Positions 35,105 to 43,602 of a DNA stretch of 64,000 nucleotides are shown here, piece by piece. The stretch comes from CAVVPY01 sp963750295 (lineage in GTDB: Bacteria > Actinomycetota > Actinomycetes > Mycobacteriales > Jatrophihabitantaceae): the NCBI GenBank assembly GCA_963750295.1, contig CAVVPY010000008.1, forward strand, positions 354,851-418,850. The letters run 5' to 3'. Position 1 is the stretch's first letter; every line of letters begins with the position of its first letter. The position numbers and the translations under genes were made by a program. Below the pieces are notes generated by a model, which was not told the DNA's origin, ran no database searches, and was given only the letters and a program-made list of their open reading frames with translations.

Positions 35105-36017
35105 CGATCCGGCGGCCGACCCGGTCGAGGCCGACGTCGCGCTCCCAGTCGCGCAGCTCGACCAGTTCGGGCGTGAGCTCGGTCAGCTCGGCGAAGCCGC
35201 AGGCTGCGTAGAACGGTGCGTTCCACGGGATGTCGGCGAACGTGGTCAGCGTGATCTCGCGGTACCCGCGTCCGGCGGACCATGCGCAGGCCGTGTCGAT
35301 CAGCGCGCTGCCCAAACCCTGCCGCATGTGCGCGGGCAGGACGGCGATGCTCTTGACGTGCGCGTGCCCGTCCACCTCGTCGACCTGGACGAAGCCGACC
35401 GGCGGGCGACCAGCGACGAACACCGCGACCGCGTCGTGCATGGCGTCGACGCCGGACTGCAGCTGCGGCAGGTCGACGCCGTAGACGCGGAAGAGCAACT
35501 CCGCGCGGCGGTCGATCTCGGGCAGCTCGGCGAGATCGCTCGGCTCGGCACGGCGCACCGGTGGTGGCCCGCTCGTCTCGGTGACGTCCAGCGCCTCGAG
35601 CAGCTGCCCCGGCCGGCGCGTGGCGACGACGGTCCGAGTGCCGTCGGCGAGCTGCACGGCCAGGCCGACCATGCCGCGCGGCACGCCCTCGCCGTAGCGG
35701 CGGCCGAGCACCGGCAGGCCGAGGTCGGTGCTCTGCTCGAGGGTGAGGATCTGCTCGCGGGGTACGGATTCCTCGCCGACGCGCAACTCGTCGCGGGTGA
35801 CGACGATCGAGCGGGTGCTGCGCGCGGCGTAGACGATCAGCGCGTCGACGCCGACGACGAGGGCGATCGCGAGGGTCCAGCCGAGGACGTGGGCGGGCCC
35901 GCCACCGAGCAACATGTCGGCGAGGAAGCCGACGACGAGCACGGCGAACAGGACGAGCGTCGAGCCGTAGGTCCGCGCCGGCTCGACGTAACGCCAGTCG
36001 CTGACGGGCTCACTCAC
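35031..36017 (-). CDS. Membrane-anchored GNAT acetyltransferase with DUF3093-like N-terminus
   Basis: A 328-aa fusion. Residues 1-70 hold two TM helices (LVLFAVLVVGFLADMLL and LGWTLAIALVVGVDALIVY), and residues 70-145 form a PH-like beta domain (VTRDELRVGEESVPREQI, VVATRRPGQLLEAL) resembling DUF3093. Residues about 150-310 are a GNAT domain with VKSIAVLPAHMRQGLGSALI, the Q/R-x-x-G-x-G/A acetyl-CoA loop, near residue 225. The tail is Pro-rich. Its 3' end overlaps the DUF389 gene by 74 bp, and its start lies 4 bp from the hemB stop. The acetyl acceptor is unknown. Confidence 0.8.
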   Translation of the reverse strand: MSEPVSDWRYVEPARTYGSTLVLFAVLVVGFLADMLLGGGPAHVLGWTLAIALVVGVDALIVYAARSTRSIVVTRDELRVGEESVPREQILTLEQSTDLGLPVLGRRYGEGVPRGMVGLAVQLADGTRTVVATRRPGQLLEALDVTETSGPPPVRRAEPSDLAELPEIDRRAELLFRVYGVDLPQLQSGVDAMHDAVAVFVAGRPPVGFVQVDEVDGHAHVKSIAVLPAHMRQGLGSALIDTACAWSAGRGYREITLTTFADIPWNAPFYAACGFAELTELTPELVELRDWERDVGLDRVGRRIVMWRELVAPSPSPAEPPAPPSPPQ

Positions 36018-36021
36018 GCCC

Positions 36022-37017
36022 TCACGTCCGCAGCTGGCCGAACTCGGCGGCCCAGTAGGTCAGCACGATCGACGCGCCTGCCCGCTTGATCGAGGTCAAC
36101 GTCTCGACGATCGCCCGGTCGCGGTTCAGCCAGCCCCGCTCGGCGGCGGCCTCGACCATCGCGTACTCGCCCGAGATCTGGTACGCCGCGACGGGGACGG
36201 GGCTGGCTGCGGCGATCTGGCTCAGGATGTCGAGGTAGGGCAGCGCCGGCTTGACCATGACGATGTCGGCGCCCTCGGCCACATCGAGCGCGACCTCGGC
36301 GAGGGCGTCGGCAACGCTGCGGGCGCCGTCCTGCTGGTAGGTCAAACGATCGCCGCTCAGGCTGGAATTGACCGCCTCGCGGAACGGTCCGTAGAACGCG
36401 CTCGCATACTTCGGCGCGTAGCCGAGGATCCCCGTGTCGACGCGACCGGCTGCATCCAGGGCAGTACGGACGGCGCCCACCTGACCGTCCATCATCCCGC
36501 TGGTGCCGAGCAAGTGCGCACCGGCATCGGCCTGCGCCACCGCCATACTCGCGTACCGCTCGAGCGTGGCGTCGTTGTCGACCGCTCCCGATGCGTCGAG
36601 CACCCCGCAGTGCCCGTGGTCGGTGAACTCGTCCAGGCACAGGTCGGCCATGAGGACGGTGTCGTCGCCGAGTTCGGCCGACAGGGTGGCCAGCGCGACG
36701 TTGAGCACGCCGGCGGGATCGTCCGCACCGGACCCGGTCGCGTCCTTGCGCGCGGGCACCCCGAAGATCATCAGGCCGCCCACGCCGCGCTCGGTCGCCT
36801 CGACGGCGGCCTTACGCAGGCTGTCCAGCGTGTGCTGGACGACGCCGGGCATCGACGAGATCGGCTGCGGGTCGGCGATGCCCTCACGCACGAACATGGG
36901 CAGCACCAGGTCGCTGGGCCGCACCTCGACGTCGCTGACCAGCCGGCGCAGCGCCGGCGTGCGTCGCAACCGCCGCGGGCGCGACACCGGGAACCTCGGC
37001 AACTCCGGAAGACTCAC
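36022..37017 (-). CDS. hemB: Delta-aminolevulinic acid dehydratase (porphobilinogen synthase)
   Basis: A 331-aa HemB that condenses two 5-aminolevulinates. Family blocks are RRLRRTPALRRLVSDVEV near residue 12, LVLPMFVREGI, LMADLCLDEFTDHGHCG near residue 118 (metal site region), and the catalytic lysines in YAPKYASAFYGPFREA near residue 205 and VMVKPALPYLDIL near residue 255. I choose the GTG at 37017 because TACCCT lies exactly six bases upstream, suggesting a leaderless transcript; a longer in-frame start 60 bp upstream would cover this element. The downstream GNAT gene is probably co-transcribed. Confidence 0.95.
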   Translation of the reverse strand: MSLPELPRFPVSRPRRLRRTPALRRLVSDVEVRPSDLVLPMFVREGIADPQPISSMPGVVQHTLDSLRKAAVEATERGVGGLMIFGVPARKDATGSGADDPAGVLNVALATLSAELGDDTVLMADLCLDEFTDHGHCGVLDASGAVDNDATLERYASMAVAQADAGAHLLGTSGMMDGQVGAVRTALDAAGRVDTGILGYAPKYASAFYGPFREAVNSSLSGDRLTYQQDGARSVADALAEVALDVAEGADIVMVKPALPYLDILSQIAAASPVPVAAYQISGEYAMVEAAAERGWLNRDRAIVETLTSIKRAGASIVLTYWAAEFGQLRT

Positions 37018-37080
37018 GCCACCAGGGTAGGTCGCGACGCCGATTCCGCGGCCATGAGCGGGCAGCCGACCGGTCACGCG

Positions 37081-38413
37081 TCAGCCGACGCTGACGTCGT
37101 CCACCCAGAACGTGGTGACGAGCTTCGTCCCGTTGGTGGCCGTGAACGACAGCGCGAGACTCTGCCCGCCGAAGCCGGCCACCGACACCGACGTCGACAC
37201 CCACGAGCCGGCCGTCCCGGCGTTGCTGAGGGTCTGCAGGGTCGCGGACCCGAGCTTCACGGTGAGCGAGTCGTACGCGGTCGGGCCGGTCTCGGCCGTG
37301 GTCAGGTACGTCCAGAACCGCAGCGTCGCAGACGGCGGGACCGTGATCGGCTGGCTCAGTGACTGGGTGCTGGCGTTCGTCCCGCCCAGGACGGCGGAGT
37401 GCGTCCCGCCGTGTGCGCGTGCTGCGGTCACCGCTGCCCCGCCCGCCGCGGTCCACGGCGCGGCGCCGCTCTCGAACCCGCCGTTCGCGAGCGGTGCGCC
37501 GCCGCTACCGCCCGCAGCGGCACCGGCGAGCCATTCGGTCGCGTTCAGCGCGAGTGCTGCCGTCGCTGCCGGCCGGGTCGTCCCACCCGTCGTAGAGGCT
37601 GTTGCCGGGCTGCCCCGTGCCGTCGTCGATCGGCGAACTGTCGCCCCAGAAGGCGACGCGCCCCGAGCCGTAGCCGGAGGTGACGAACGCCGCGCCGGTC
37701 GTCCCGGTGGCCGAGTACCCGTGCCGGAACACCTCGCCCTTCACGGCCGGGTTGTCGGACGGGTGCAGCGTGGCCGTGGTGCCCGAGCGGATGATCGTGC
37801 CCGAGACTGGCCCGAACGGGCCGTCCAGCACCGGGTCGGGCGACCCGAGCACGTCCGGGTTCTCGGACGAGATCGACAGCCGGTCGATCGTGAATCCGAA
37901 CGGGTCGCCGGTCATCAGGTCGTTCAGCACGTCGACCGAGTCGGCGCCGTCGTTGTTGCGGTCACTGCCGGTGTGGTCACTGATCATGAACAGCCCCCCG
38001 CCGTCGCGGACGAAGGACAGGATCGCGGACTTCTCGGCAGCCGTGAACAGGATGTTCGGCTCCGGCAGCACGAGCTCGTCGAAGTGGGTCAGGTCGAGCG
38101 CGCCGGACCCGCCGTAGGTGATCGCACCGGTGGACTGGGTCGACAGCGTGTACCCGTTCTGGTGCAGCGCGACACCCCAGGCCGACAGCGCGCCCGTCCA
38201 GTCGGTCTCGGTGGACGGCGCCGGGTCCTCGGCAGTCGGGTCCGGCATGGCCGTCGAGATGATCCAGTCGGCGTTGCCGGCCGTCTCGGCCGAGGTGTCG
38301 TCGAACAGGACGCGGAAGCCACCGGTCGCGTGCGCCGGCACGGTGGCCACCGGCGCTGCCGAGCAGCCGACGAACACGGCGGTGAGCGCGGCCACGAGGC
38401 CGGTGCGGGTCAC
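37081..38413 (-). pseudogene. Secreted lipoprotein with GATase-like domain and C-terminal jelly-roll, frameshifted
   Basis: One gene read in two frames. The first part (38413 to about 37565) starts MTRTGLVAALTAVFVGCSAAP, a lipoprotein-like signal, then a domain with FDDTSAETAGNADWIIS, LVLPEPNILFTAAEKSAI and FVRDGGGLFMISDHTG, like DUF4350/class I glutamine-amidotransferase-like domains. The second part, in the next frame, gives ALALNATEWLAG, GGFESGAAPWTA, and a beta-rich end with TTFWVDDVSVG, a carbohydrate-binding-like jelly roll. The shift lies between 37550 and 37585 and needs one extra base. TAGGCT stands seven bases before the GTG at 38413. The function is unknown; a sequencing error is as likely as a true pseudogene. 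Confidence 0.75.
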
Positions 38414-38473
38414 GCGCCACAGCCTAGGGGACAACTGCGGTAAAACCGACATGTCGCCCACCCCCGGCGGGTG

Positions 38474-40033
38474 TCAGCGCGAGGCGCGCCTGCCGGTCGT
38501 CGTCGTCCGGGTCGTCTTCTTCGCGGCGGCGGCTGCGGCCTTCTCACGTTCCTGCGCGGACCGCTCGGTGGCGTGCGTGGCGAGCGCGTCGACCAGCGCT
38601 GCGACGTTCGCCGACTCGGGCTGGACGTCGACGCGCAGGCCGAACTCGCGTGCGGTCGCCGCGGTCTGCGGACCGATGCAGGCCACGACGGTGCGGGCAT
38701 GTGGCTTGCCGGCGATCCCGACGAGGTTGCGCACGGTGGAGGAGGAGGTGAAGCAGACTGCCTGGAACCCGCCCGACTTGATCGCGTCACGGATCTCGGC
38801 AGCCGGCGGCGCCGCCCGCACCGTGCGGTAGGCGGTGACGTCGTCGATCTCCCAGCCCATCTCGCGCAGCCCGGCCGCGAGGGTCTCGGTCGCGATGTCG
38901 GCTCGCGGCAGCAGCACCCGGTTGATCGGGTCGAGGACGTCGTCGTAGGGCGGGAAGTCGGCCAGCAGGCCCTCGGAGGACTGCTCGCCCGAGGGCACCA
39001 GCTCCGGCTTGATCCCGAACGCGCGCACGGCATCGGCCGTCGCCTCGCCGACGCAGGCGATCTTCACGCCGGCAAAGGCCCGGGCGTCGAGGCCGAACTC
39101 CTCGAACTTCTCGCGGACTGCACGCACCGCGTTCGTGGACGTGAACACGATCCACTCGAACCGGCCGGTGACCAGTCCCTTGATCGCGCGCTCCATCTGG
39201 GTCGGGGTACGGGGCGGCTCGACGGCGATCGTCGGCACCTCGACGGGCACGGCACCGTAGCCGCGCAGCCGCTCGCTCATCGCGCCGGCCTGCTCCTTCG
39301 TCCGGGGAACCAGCACCTTCCAGCCGTACAGCGGCCGGGACTCCCACCACGCAAGCTTCTCGCGCTGCGTGGCAGCCTTGCCGATCGTCACGACAACCGT
39401 CCCGGCCATCCCGACGGTGGCCAGTTCGAGTTCGCCGAGCGTCCCGCCGACGGTCTGCTGGGCGCTCGTCGTCACGGCGCAACTCACGGTCACCGCGGTG
39501 TCCGGCTTGAGGCCGTAGGCGACCAGTTGCTCACCCACCTCGGCGACCTCGGTGGCGTCGAGGGTGAGCACGAGCGTGCCCGGGGCGGCCACCAGCGATT
39601 CGAAGTCGGTCGTCCCGGCGGCGAGTGCCGCCGCGGTGTGCACCGGGCCGTACGGGACGCCCGCGTAGCCCGCGCCACCGGTTCCCGTCGGGACGCCCGG
39701 CACGATCTCGAGCGGGACGACGGTCTTGGCGACCGCCAGCGTCTCCTTCACGGCACTCTCGTGCGCGAACACGTCACCGGTCACCAGACGCGCGGCGGTC
39801 AGCCCGTTGCGCGCGTCGGCCAGCAGCCCCCGTGCCGTGTCGGCGGGCGCCGGTTCCGGCGCACGCACCGGACCGGTTGCCAGCGCGAGGATCGACGCCG
39901 GCACACCCGGGTCGGCGACGATGACGTCGGCACCCCGCAATGCCTCGCAGGCATGGACGGTGAGCAGGCCGGGATCGCCGGGACCAGCACCGACGAAGAC
40001 GATGCGGCCAAGCACCTTGCGCACGCGGGTCAT
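38474..40033 (-). CDS. hemD: Bifunctional uroporphyrinogen-III C-methyltransferase / uroporphyrinogen-III synthase
   Basis: A 519-aa fusion. Residues about 8-245 are the SUMT methyltransferase (IVFVGAGPGDPGLLTVHACEAL, LVTGDVFAHESAV, LEIVPGVPTGTGGAGYAGVP), though the classic DRLV region reads DVIVADPGVP, a notable divergence. Residues about 255-490 are uroporphyrinogen-III synthase (GWKVLVPRTKEQAGAMSERL, WIVFTSTNAV, FTSSSTVRNLVG). The tail is Ala/Lys-rich. The fused order is usual in actinomycetes. ATG overlaps the hemC stop as ATGA. Loss of the DR motif may mean that the methyltransferase half is weak or inactive. Confidence 0.92.
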   Translation of the reverse strand: MTRVRKVLGRIVFVGAGPGDPGLLTVHACEALRGADVIVADPGVPASILALATGPVRAPEPAPADTARGLLADARNGLTAARLVTGDVFAHESAVKETLAVAKTVVPLEIVPGVPTGTGGAGYAGVPYGPVHTAAALAAGTTDFESLVAAPGTLVLTLDATEVAEVGEQLVAYGLKPDTAVTVSCAVTTSAQQTVGGTLGELELATVGMAGTVVVTIGKAATQREKLAWWESRPLYGWKVLVPRTKEQAGAMSERLRGYGAVPVEVPTIAVEPPRTPTQMERAIKGLVTGRFEWIVFTSTNAVRAVREKFEEFGLDARAFAGVKIACVGEATADAVRAFGIKPELVPSGEQSSEGLLADFPPYDDVLDPINRVLLPRADIATETLAAGLREMGWEIDDVTAYRTVRAAPPAAEIRDAIKSGGFQAVCFTSSSTVRNLVGIAGKPHARTVVACIGPQTAATAREFGLRVDVQPESANVAALVDALATHATERSAQEREKAAAAAAKKTTRTTTTGRRASR

Positions 40034-40950
40034 GTGGAACTCCCCATCAATCGATCAGCGCCGTCGGCGAGCAGGTCGGCGGCAAGCCGGCGTCCCACGT
40101 CCTCGGCGTCGGTTACGCGCCCGGTGGCCGACAGTCGGACGGCGTCACTGCCGTCGAGTGCGGTCACCGACGCGCGCAGGAACAGTTCGAGCTCGCCGTC
40201 GTCGTCCACGGCGATCTCGGCCAGGGCACCCACCGGCGCGGAACACCCTGCTTCGAGCGCGGTCAGCAACGCTCGTTCGGCGGCCACTGAAGCGCGGGCA
40301 TCCGCGTCATCGAGCGCCGCCAGGACGGCCAGCGCCGCCTCGTCATCGGCCCGGCACTCGACCGCGAGCGCTCCCTGTGCCGCTGCAGGCAACATCTGGA
40401 TCGGGTCGAGGATCTCGGTCACCTCGCCGGCGCGGCCGAGTCGCAGCAACCCCGCGTATGCGAGGACCACGGCGTCCAGCTCACCGGACGTGACCTTGGC
40501 CAGCCTGGTGTCGACGTTGCCGCGGATCGCGACCACCTCGAGCCCGAGCCCGAGCGCGCGCAATTGCGCCGCCCGGCGGGGCGAACCCGTGCCGACCGTC
40601 GAGCCGGCCGGAAGTTCGCCGAGCGTCAGCCCGTTGCGCGCGACGAGCGCGTCGCGGGCGTCGCTGCGCACCGGCACGGCCGCGAGCACGATGCCCGGCG
40701 CGTCCCCGGTCGGCAGGTCCTTGTACGAATGGACGGCGACGTCGATCCTGCCGTCGAGCAGGGCGGTGCGCAGCGCCGACACGAAGACGCCGGTACCCCC
40801 GATCGTCGCCAGCGCGTCGCTGGACCGGTCGCCCTCGGTCACGATCGGGACGATCTCGACGTCGGCGCCGAGCGCGTCGACGACCAGGCCGGTCTGTACC
40901 CGGGCCAGCGCGCTCGCGCGGGTGCCGATCCGCAGCTGGGTGGTGATCAC
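40030..40950 (-). CDS. hemC: Hydroxymethylbilane synthase (porphobilinogen deaminase)
   Basis: A 306-aa HemC. It opens LRIGTRASALARVQTGLVVDAL, has the substrate-binding VAVHSYKDLPT near residue 80, GTGSPRRAAQLRA near residue 125, and the dipyrromethane Cys in LEAGCSAPVGALA near residue 237. GTG at 40950 overlaps the hemA stop as GTGA and its own stop overlaps hemD, so hemA-hemC-hemD is tightly coupled. Confidence 0.97.
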   Translation of the reverse strand: MITTQLRIGTRASALARVQTGLVVDALGADVEIVPIVTEGDRSSDALATIGGTGVFVSALRTALLDGRIDVAVHSYKDLPTGDAPGIVLAAVPVRSDARDALVARNGLTLGELPAGSTVGTGSPRRAAQLRALGLGLEVVAIRGNVDTRLAKVTSGELDAVVLAYAGLLRLGRAGEVTEILDPIQMLPAAAQGALAVECRADDEAALAVLAALDDADARASVAAERALLTALEAGCSAPVGALAEIAVDDDGELELFLRASVTALDGSDAVRLSATGRVTDAEDVGRRLAADLLADGADRLMGSST

Positions 40951-42242
40951 CGCGGCACCTCGCGGGTCTGCTTCACCGCGGCGACGGACTCGACCGCGGC
41001 GGGGTCGAGGTCGAACAGCTCGCGCAGGGCCGTCGCGTAGTGGTCGCCGCCGGGAGTGCCGGCGAGCTCCTTCACGCGAACGGTCGGGGCGTGCATGACC
41101 TTCTCGACCGCGCGCCGGACCGCGTCCGACACTTCGCGGCGCACGTCGTCGTCGATGTCGGGCAGGCGCCCGTAGAGACGGGTCAGCTCGTTCTCGACGA
41201 CCTGATTGGCGCGGGCACGCAGCGCGGTCACCGTCGGCGCGACGGCCAGTTGCTGCTGCGCGGCCAGGTGCGCGCCGAGCTCCTCGGCGATGATCGCGAC
41301 CGCCGCGCTGACGTCCTCGTCGCTGACCATCGCGCCGCTCTCGCGCAGTGCCTCGATGCCGACATAGGTCACGCCGGCCAGCTCGCCGACCGCAGGGTCG
41401 ACGTCGCGTGGCATCGCCAGGTCGATCACGACCAGTTGCCGCCCGGCGCGCGGGCCCACCGCGGCCAGCTCGACGACCAGCCCGGTGGCGCCGGTGGACG
41501 AGACGAGGACGTCTGCCTCGACCAGCGCCTCGGGCACGGCGTGCAGGCCGATCGCGTGCCCGCCGAGCGAGGTGGCCAGCCGCTCGGCGCGGTCGGTGCC
41601 CCGGTTCGCGACGGTGATCGCGCGGACACCGCGCCGGCGCAGGGTCGCCCCGGCCAGGGCGCCCATCGAACCGGCGCCGACGATGAGTGCGCGCCGTCCG
41701 GCGAGCGTCCCCAGCTCGGCGGCAGCCCGGTCGAGCGCGACCGCGACGATCGATGCGCCGGCGTGGTCGATGCCGGTCTCGGAATGCGCTCGCTTGCCGA
41801 CCCGCAACGCGGTCTGCGCGAGGTCGTGCAGCACCGAGCCCACCGAGCCGGCCTCGGTGCCGAGCGCGTAGGCCGCGCGCAGCTGGCCGAGGATCTGGGA
41901 TTCGCCGACCACCATCGAGTCCAGCCCGGCGGCGACGGTGAAGATGTGCTCGGTGGCGGCCTCGGCGAAGTGGACGTAGAGGTGGTCCGCGAGATCGGAC
42001 ACCGGCAACCCGGCATGCCGGGCCAGGACCGAGGTGATGTCGGCGACCGCCGGGTGGAAGCGCGCGACGTCGGCGTACACCTCGACCCGGTTGCACGTCG
42101 AGAGCAGCAGCACCTCGCTGATCGAATCGGCCCGGTGCAGTTCGTCCACGATCTTGGCCAGGTCGTCAGCGGGCACGACGGCGCGCTCGAGCAGCGCGAC
42201 CGGCGCGGTGCGGTGCGAGAGGCCGACGACGACGAGACTCAT
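40947..42242 (-). CDS. hemA: Glutamyl-tRNA reductase
   Basis: A 431-aa HemA, the committed step of C5 heme synthesis. VVGLSHRTAPVALLERA near the start, LLLSTCNRVEVYAD with the catalytic Cys near residue 50, VVGESQILGQLRAAY near residue 115, the NADPH loop ALIVGAGSMGALAG near residue 185 and VIDLAMPRDVDP near residue 275 are all present. The start overlaps the rex stop as ATGA. Regulation by NADH/NAD ratio through Rex is expected from the operon layout. Confidence 0.97.
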   Translation of the reverse strand: MSLVVVGLSHRTAPVALLERAVVPADDLAKIVDELHRADSISEVLLLSTCNRVEVYADVARFHPAVADITSVLARHAGLPVSDLADHLYVHFAEAATEHIFTVAAGLDSMVVGESQILGQLRAAYALGTEAGSVGSVLHDLAQTALRVGKRAHSETGIDHAGASIVAVALDRAAAELGTLAGRRALIVGAGSMGALAGATLRRRGVRAITVANRGTDRAERLATSLGGHAIGLHAVPEALVEADVLVSSTGATGLVVELAAVGPRAGRQLVVIDLAMPRDVDPAVGELAGVTYVGIEALRESGAMVSDEDVSAAVAIIAEELGAHLAAQQQLAVAPTVTALRARANQVVENELTRLYGRLPDIDDDVRREVSDAVRRAVEKVMHAPTVRVKELAGTPGGDHYATALRELFDLDPAAVESVAAVKQTREVPR

Positions 42243-42910
42243 GCCTCGACCACCCCGGTCAGGACTTCCTTGCGCGTCTCGTGGAAGGACAGGATCTGCA
42301 ACTCGGCCGCGAGATCGACCTTGCGCAGGTGGACGTGCTCGGGCACGTCCAGCACGACGGGTGCAAAGTTCAGCACGCTGGTGACGCCGGCGGCGACCAG
42401 CCGGTCGCACACCTGCTGCGCGACCGAGGCCGGCGTGGCCAGCACCGCGATGGTGATCTCGTTCTCGGCGACCACCTGCTCCAGCTCGTCGACGCCCCGA
42501 ACCACGAGGCCACGGATCGTCGTGCCCACGCGCGCGGGGTCGGCGTCGATCAATGCCGCGATGGTGAACCCGCGGGACGCGAAGCCGCCGTACCCGGCCA
42601 GCGCCTGACCGAGGTTGCCGACGCCGATCAGCGCAACAGACCGGTGCACGGTGATCCCGAGGGTGCGCGCGATCTCTTCGGTCAGCGTCGCGACGTCGTA
42701 CCCGACGCCGCGGACGCCGTACGAACCGAGGAAGGACAGGTCCTTGCGCAACTTGGCCGAATTGACCCCGGCGGCCTGCGCGAGCTGGTCGGACGAGACC
42801 GTCGTGACCGACCGTTCGCCGAGTGATCCGAGAACCCGCAAGTAGGTCGCGAGCCGTGCCACGGTGGCGTCAGGGACGCGTCCGTCGGCACGGAAATCGG
42901 CGGACATCAC
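42239..42910 (-). CDS. rex: Redox-sensing transcriptional repressor Rex
   Basis: A 223-aa repressor that leaves DNA at high NADH. The winged helix has VSSDQLAQAAGVNSAKLRKDLSFLGSYGVRGVGYDV in sequence near residues 35-75, and the Rossmann loop is VALIGVGNLGQALAGYGGF near residue 95; FAPVVLDVPEHVHLRKVDLA closes the domain. Start may be GTG 42910 or ATG 42907. It heads rex-hemA-hemC-hemD as in Streptomyces, with a candidate operator 125 bp upstream, pointing to autoregulation. Confidence 0.96.
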   Translation of the reverse strand: MMSADFRADGRVPDATVARLATYLRVLGSLGERSVTTVSSDQLAQAAGVNSAKLRKDLSFLGSYGVRGVGYDVATLTEEIARTLGITVHRSVALIGVGNLGQALAGYGGFASRGFTIAALIDADPARVGTTIRGLVVRGVDELEQVVAENEITIAVLATPASVAQQVCDRLVAAGVTSVLNFAPVVLDVPEHVHLRKVDLAAELQILSFHETRKEVLTGVVEA

Positions 42911-43034
42911 GCACCTCGCTCGTCGGCGGTCGGCAGGGCCGAAGTGACGGACGTGATCGGGCCGAAGTGGTTCGGACCGGCCGTCTTTTCACCTCGGCCG
43001 TGTGGTACAAGCTCTCGGCGAAACGGTACGCGGC

Positions 43035-43052
43035 TCGTGAATCTTTTCCCAA
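43035..43052 (-). promoter_or_regulatory. Candidate Rex operator upstream of rex-hemACD
   Basis: The site reads TCGTGAATCTTTTCCCAA. Against the known actinomycete Rex palindrome TTGTGAA-N4-TTCACAA it matches 12 of 14 defined positions with the right 4-bp spacer; each half has one mismatch. It lies in the AT-richer stretch between the glutaredoxin-like gene and rex. The consensus is from memory; function is inference. Confidence 0.55.
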
Positions 43053-43077
43053 ATCGCGAACAGCCGTGGTAAAGGGG

Positions 43078-43317
43078 TCAACCCCCGATGGCCCGGCGGA
43101 ACCGGGCTTCCTCAACCCGCCAGTAGCCGTGCTCGCGGCCGTCGATCAGAATCACCGGCACCCGGTCCGAGTACTCGGCCACCAGCTCGGGATCGGTGTC
43201 GACATCGACCTCGCGATAGCCGAAGCCGAGTTCACCGGCCAGCCGGCGCAGCGTCGACTCGGCCACCGCACACAGGTGACAGCCGACCCGGGTGATCAGC
43301 GTGACCTCACGCGGCAC
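43078..43317 (-). CDS. Glutaredoxin-like protein (DUF836 type)
   Basis: A 79-aa thioredoxin-fold protein: REVTLITRVGCHLCAVAEST with a CHLC redox pair near residues 12-15, EVDVDTDPELVAEYSDRVPVILIDG with the cis-Pro, and a short C-terminal helix. The GTG at 43317 has a strong GGGAGG five bases upstream and is preferred to the GTG 24 bases further up. It lies 167 bp upstream of rex on the same strand and is divergent from bldN. Similar genes neighbour rex in other actinomycetes. Its redox partner is not known. Confidence 0.87.
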   Translation of the reverse strand: MPREVTLITRVGCHLCAVAESTLRRLAGELGFGYREVDVDTDPELVAEYSDRVPVILIDGREHGYWRVEEARFRRAIGG

Positions 43318-43433
43318 GGCGACCTCCCTTCGAGCGCTCACCCTGCGCGCCGGTTCTGTTCCGCTTCAGGTCCGCCTTCAGGCCGAGCTTTGTTCCAGCC
43401 AAGATCAGCCGATTAGGGCTGCCGAATCGCGGA

Positions 43434-43443
43434 GATAATTATC
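43434..43443. promoter_or_regulatory. Perfect AT-rich palindrome in the grx-bldN intergenic region
   Basis: GATAATTATC is a perfect 10-bp palindrome in an AT-rich patch (about 43431-43475) inside an otherwise very GC-rich genome, 160 bp upstream of the bldN start. The 285-bp gap between the two divergent starts (43318-43602) probably holds the promoters of both. A regulator site is possible; I cannot name the protein. Confidence 0.35.
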
Positions 43444-43602
43444 CGAAAACCACACATATCCCCAGGTTTTACGCGCTCTTGGGCAGTCCGGCTCAGTCTC
43501 GGCACTATCTTGCCGATCATTGTTGCAGGGCACATCGCCCCGGTAGCGTTAGCAAAGGCTTCACGCGGCGCGTCCCAACCACGCCGCGGGGGAAGGACGT
43601 AA

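Noticed and set aside
38471..41098. 875-codon plus-strand frame opposite hemD, hemC and part of hemA
   Set aside because: The opposite strand carries clear hem genes; no motif in the frame.
42950..43020. TTTTCACCTCGGCCGTGTGG as a second Rex site
   Set aside because: Half-sites are wrongly spaced for the Rex palindrome.
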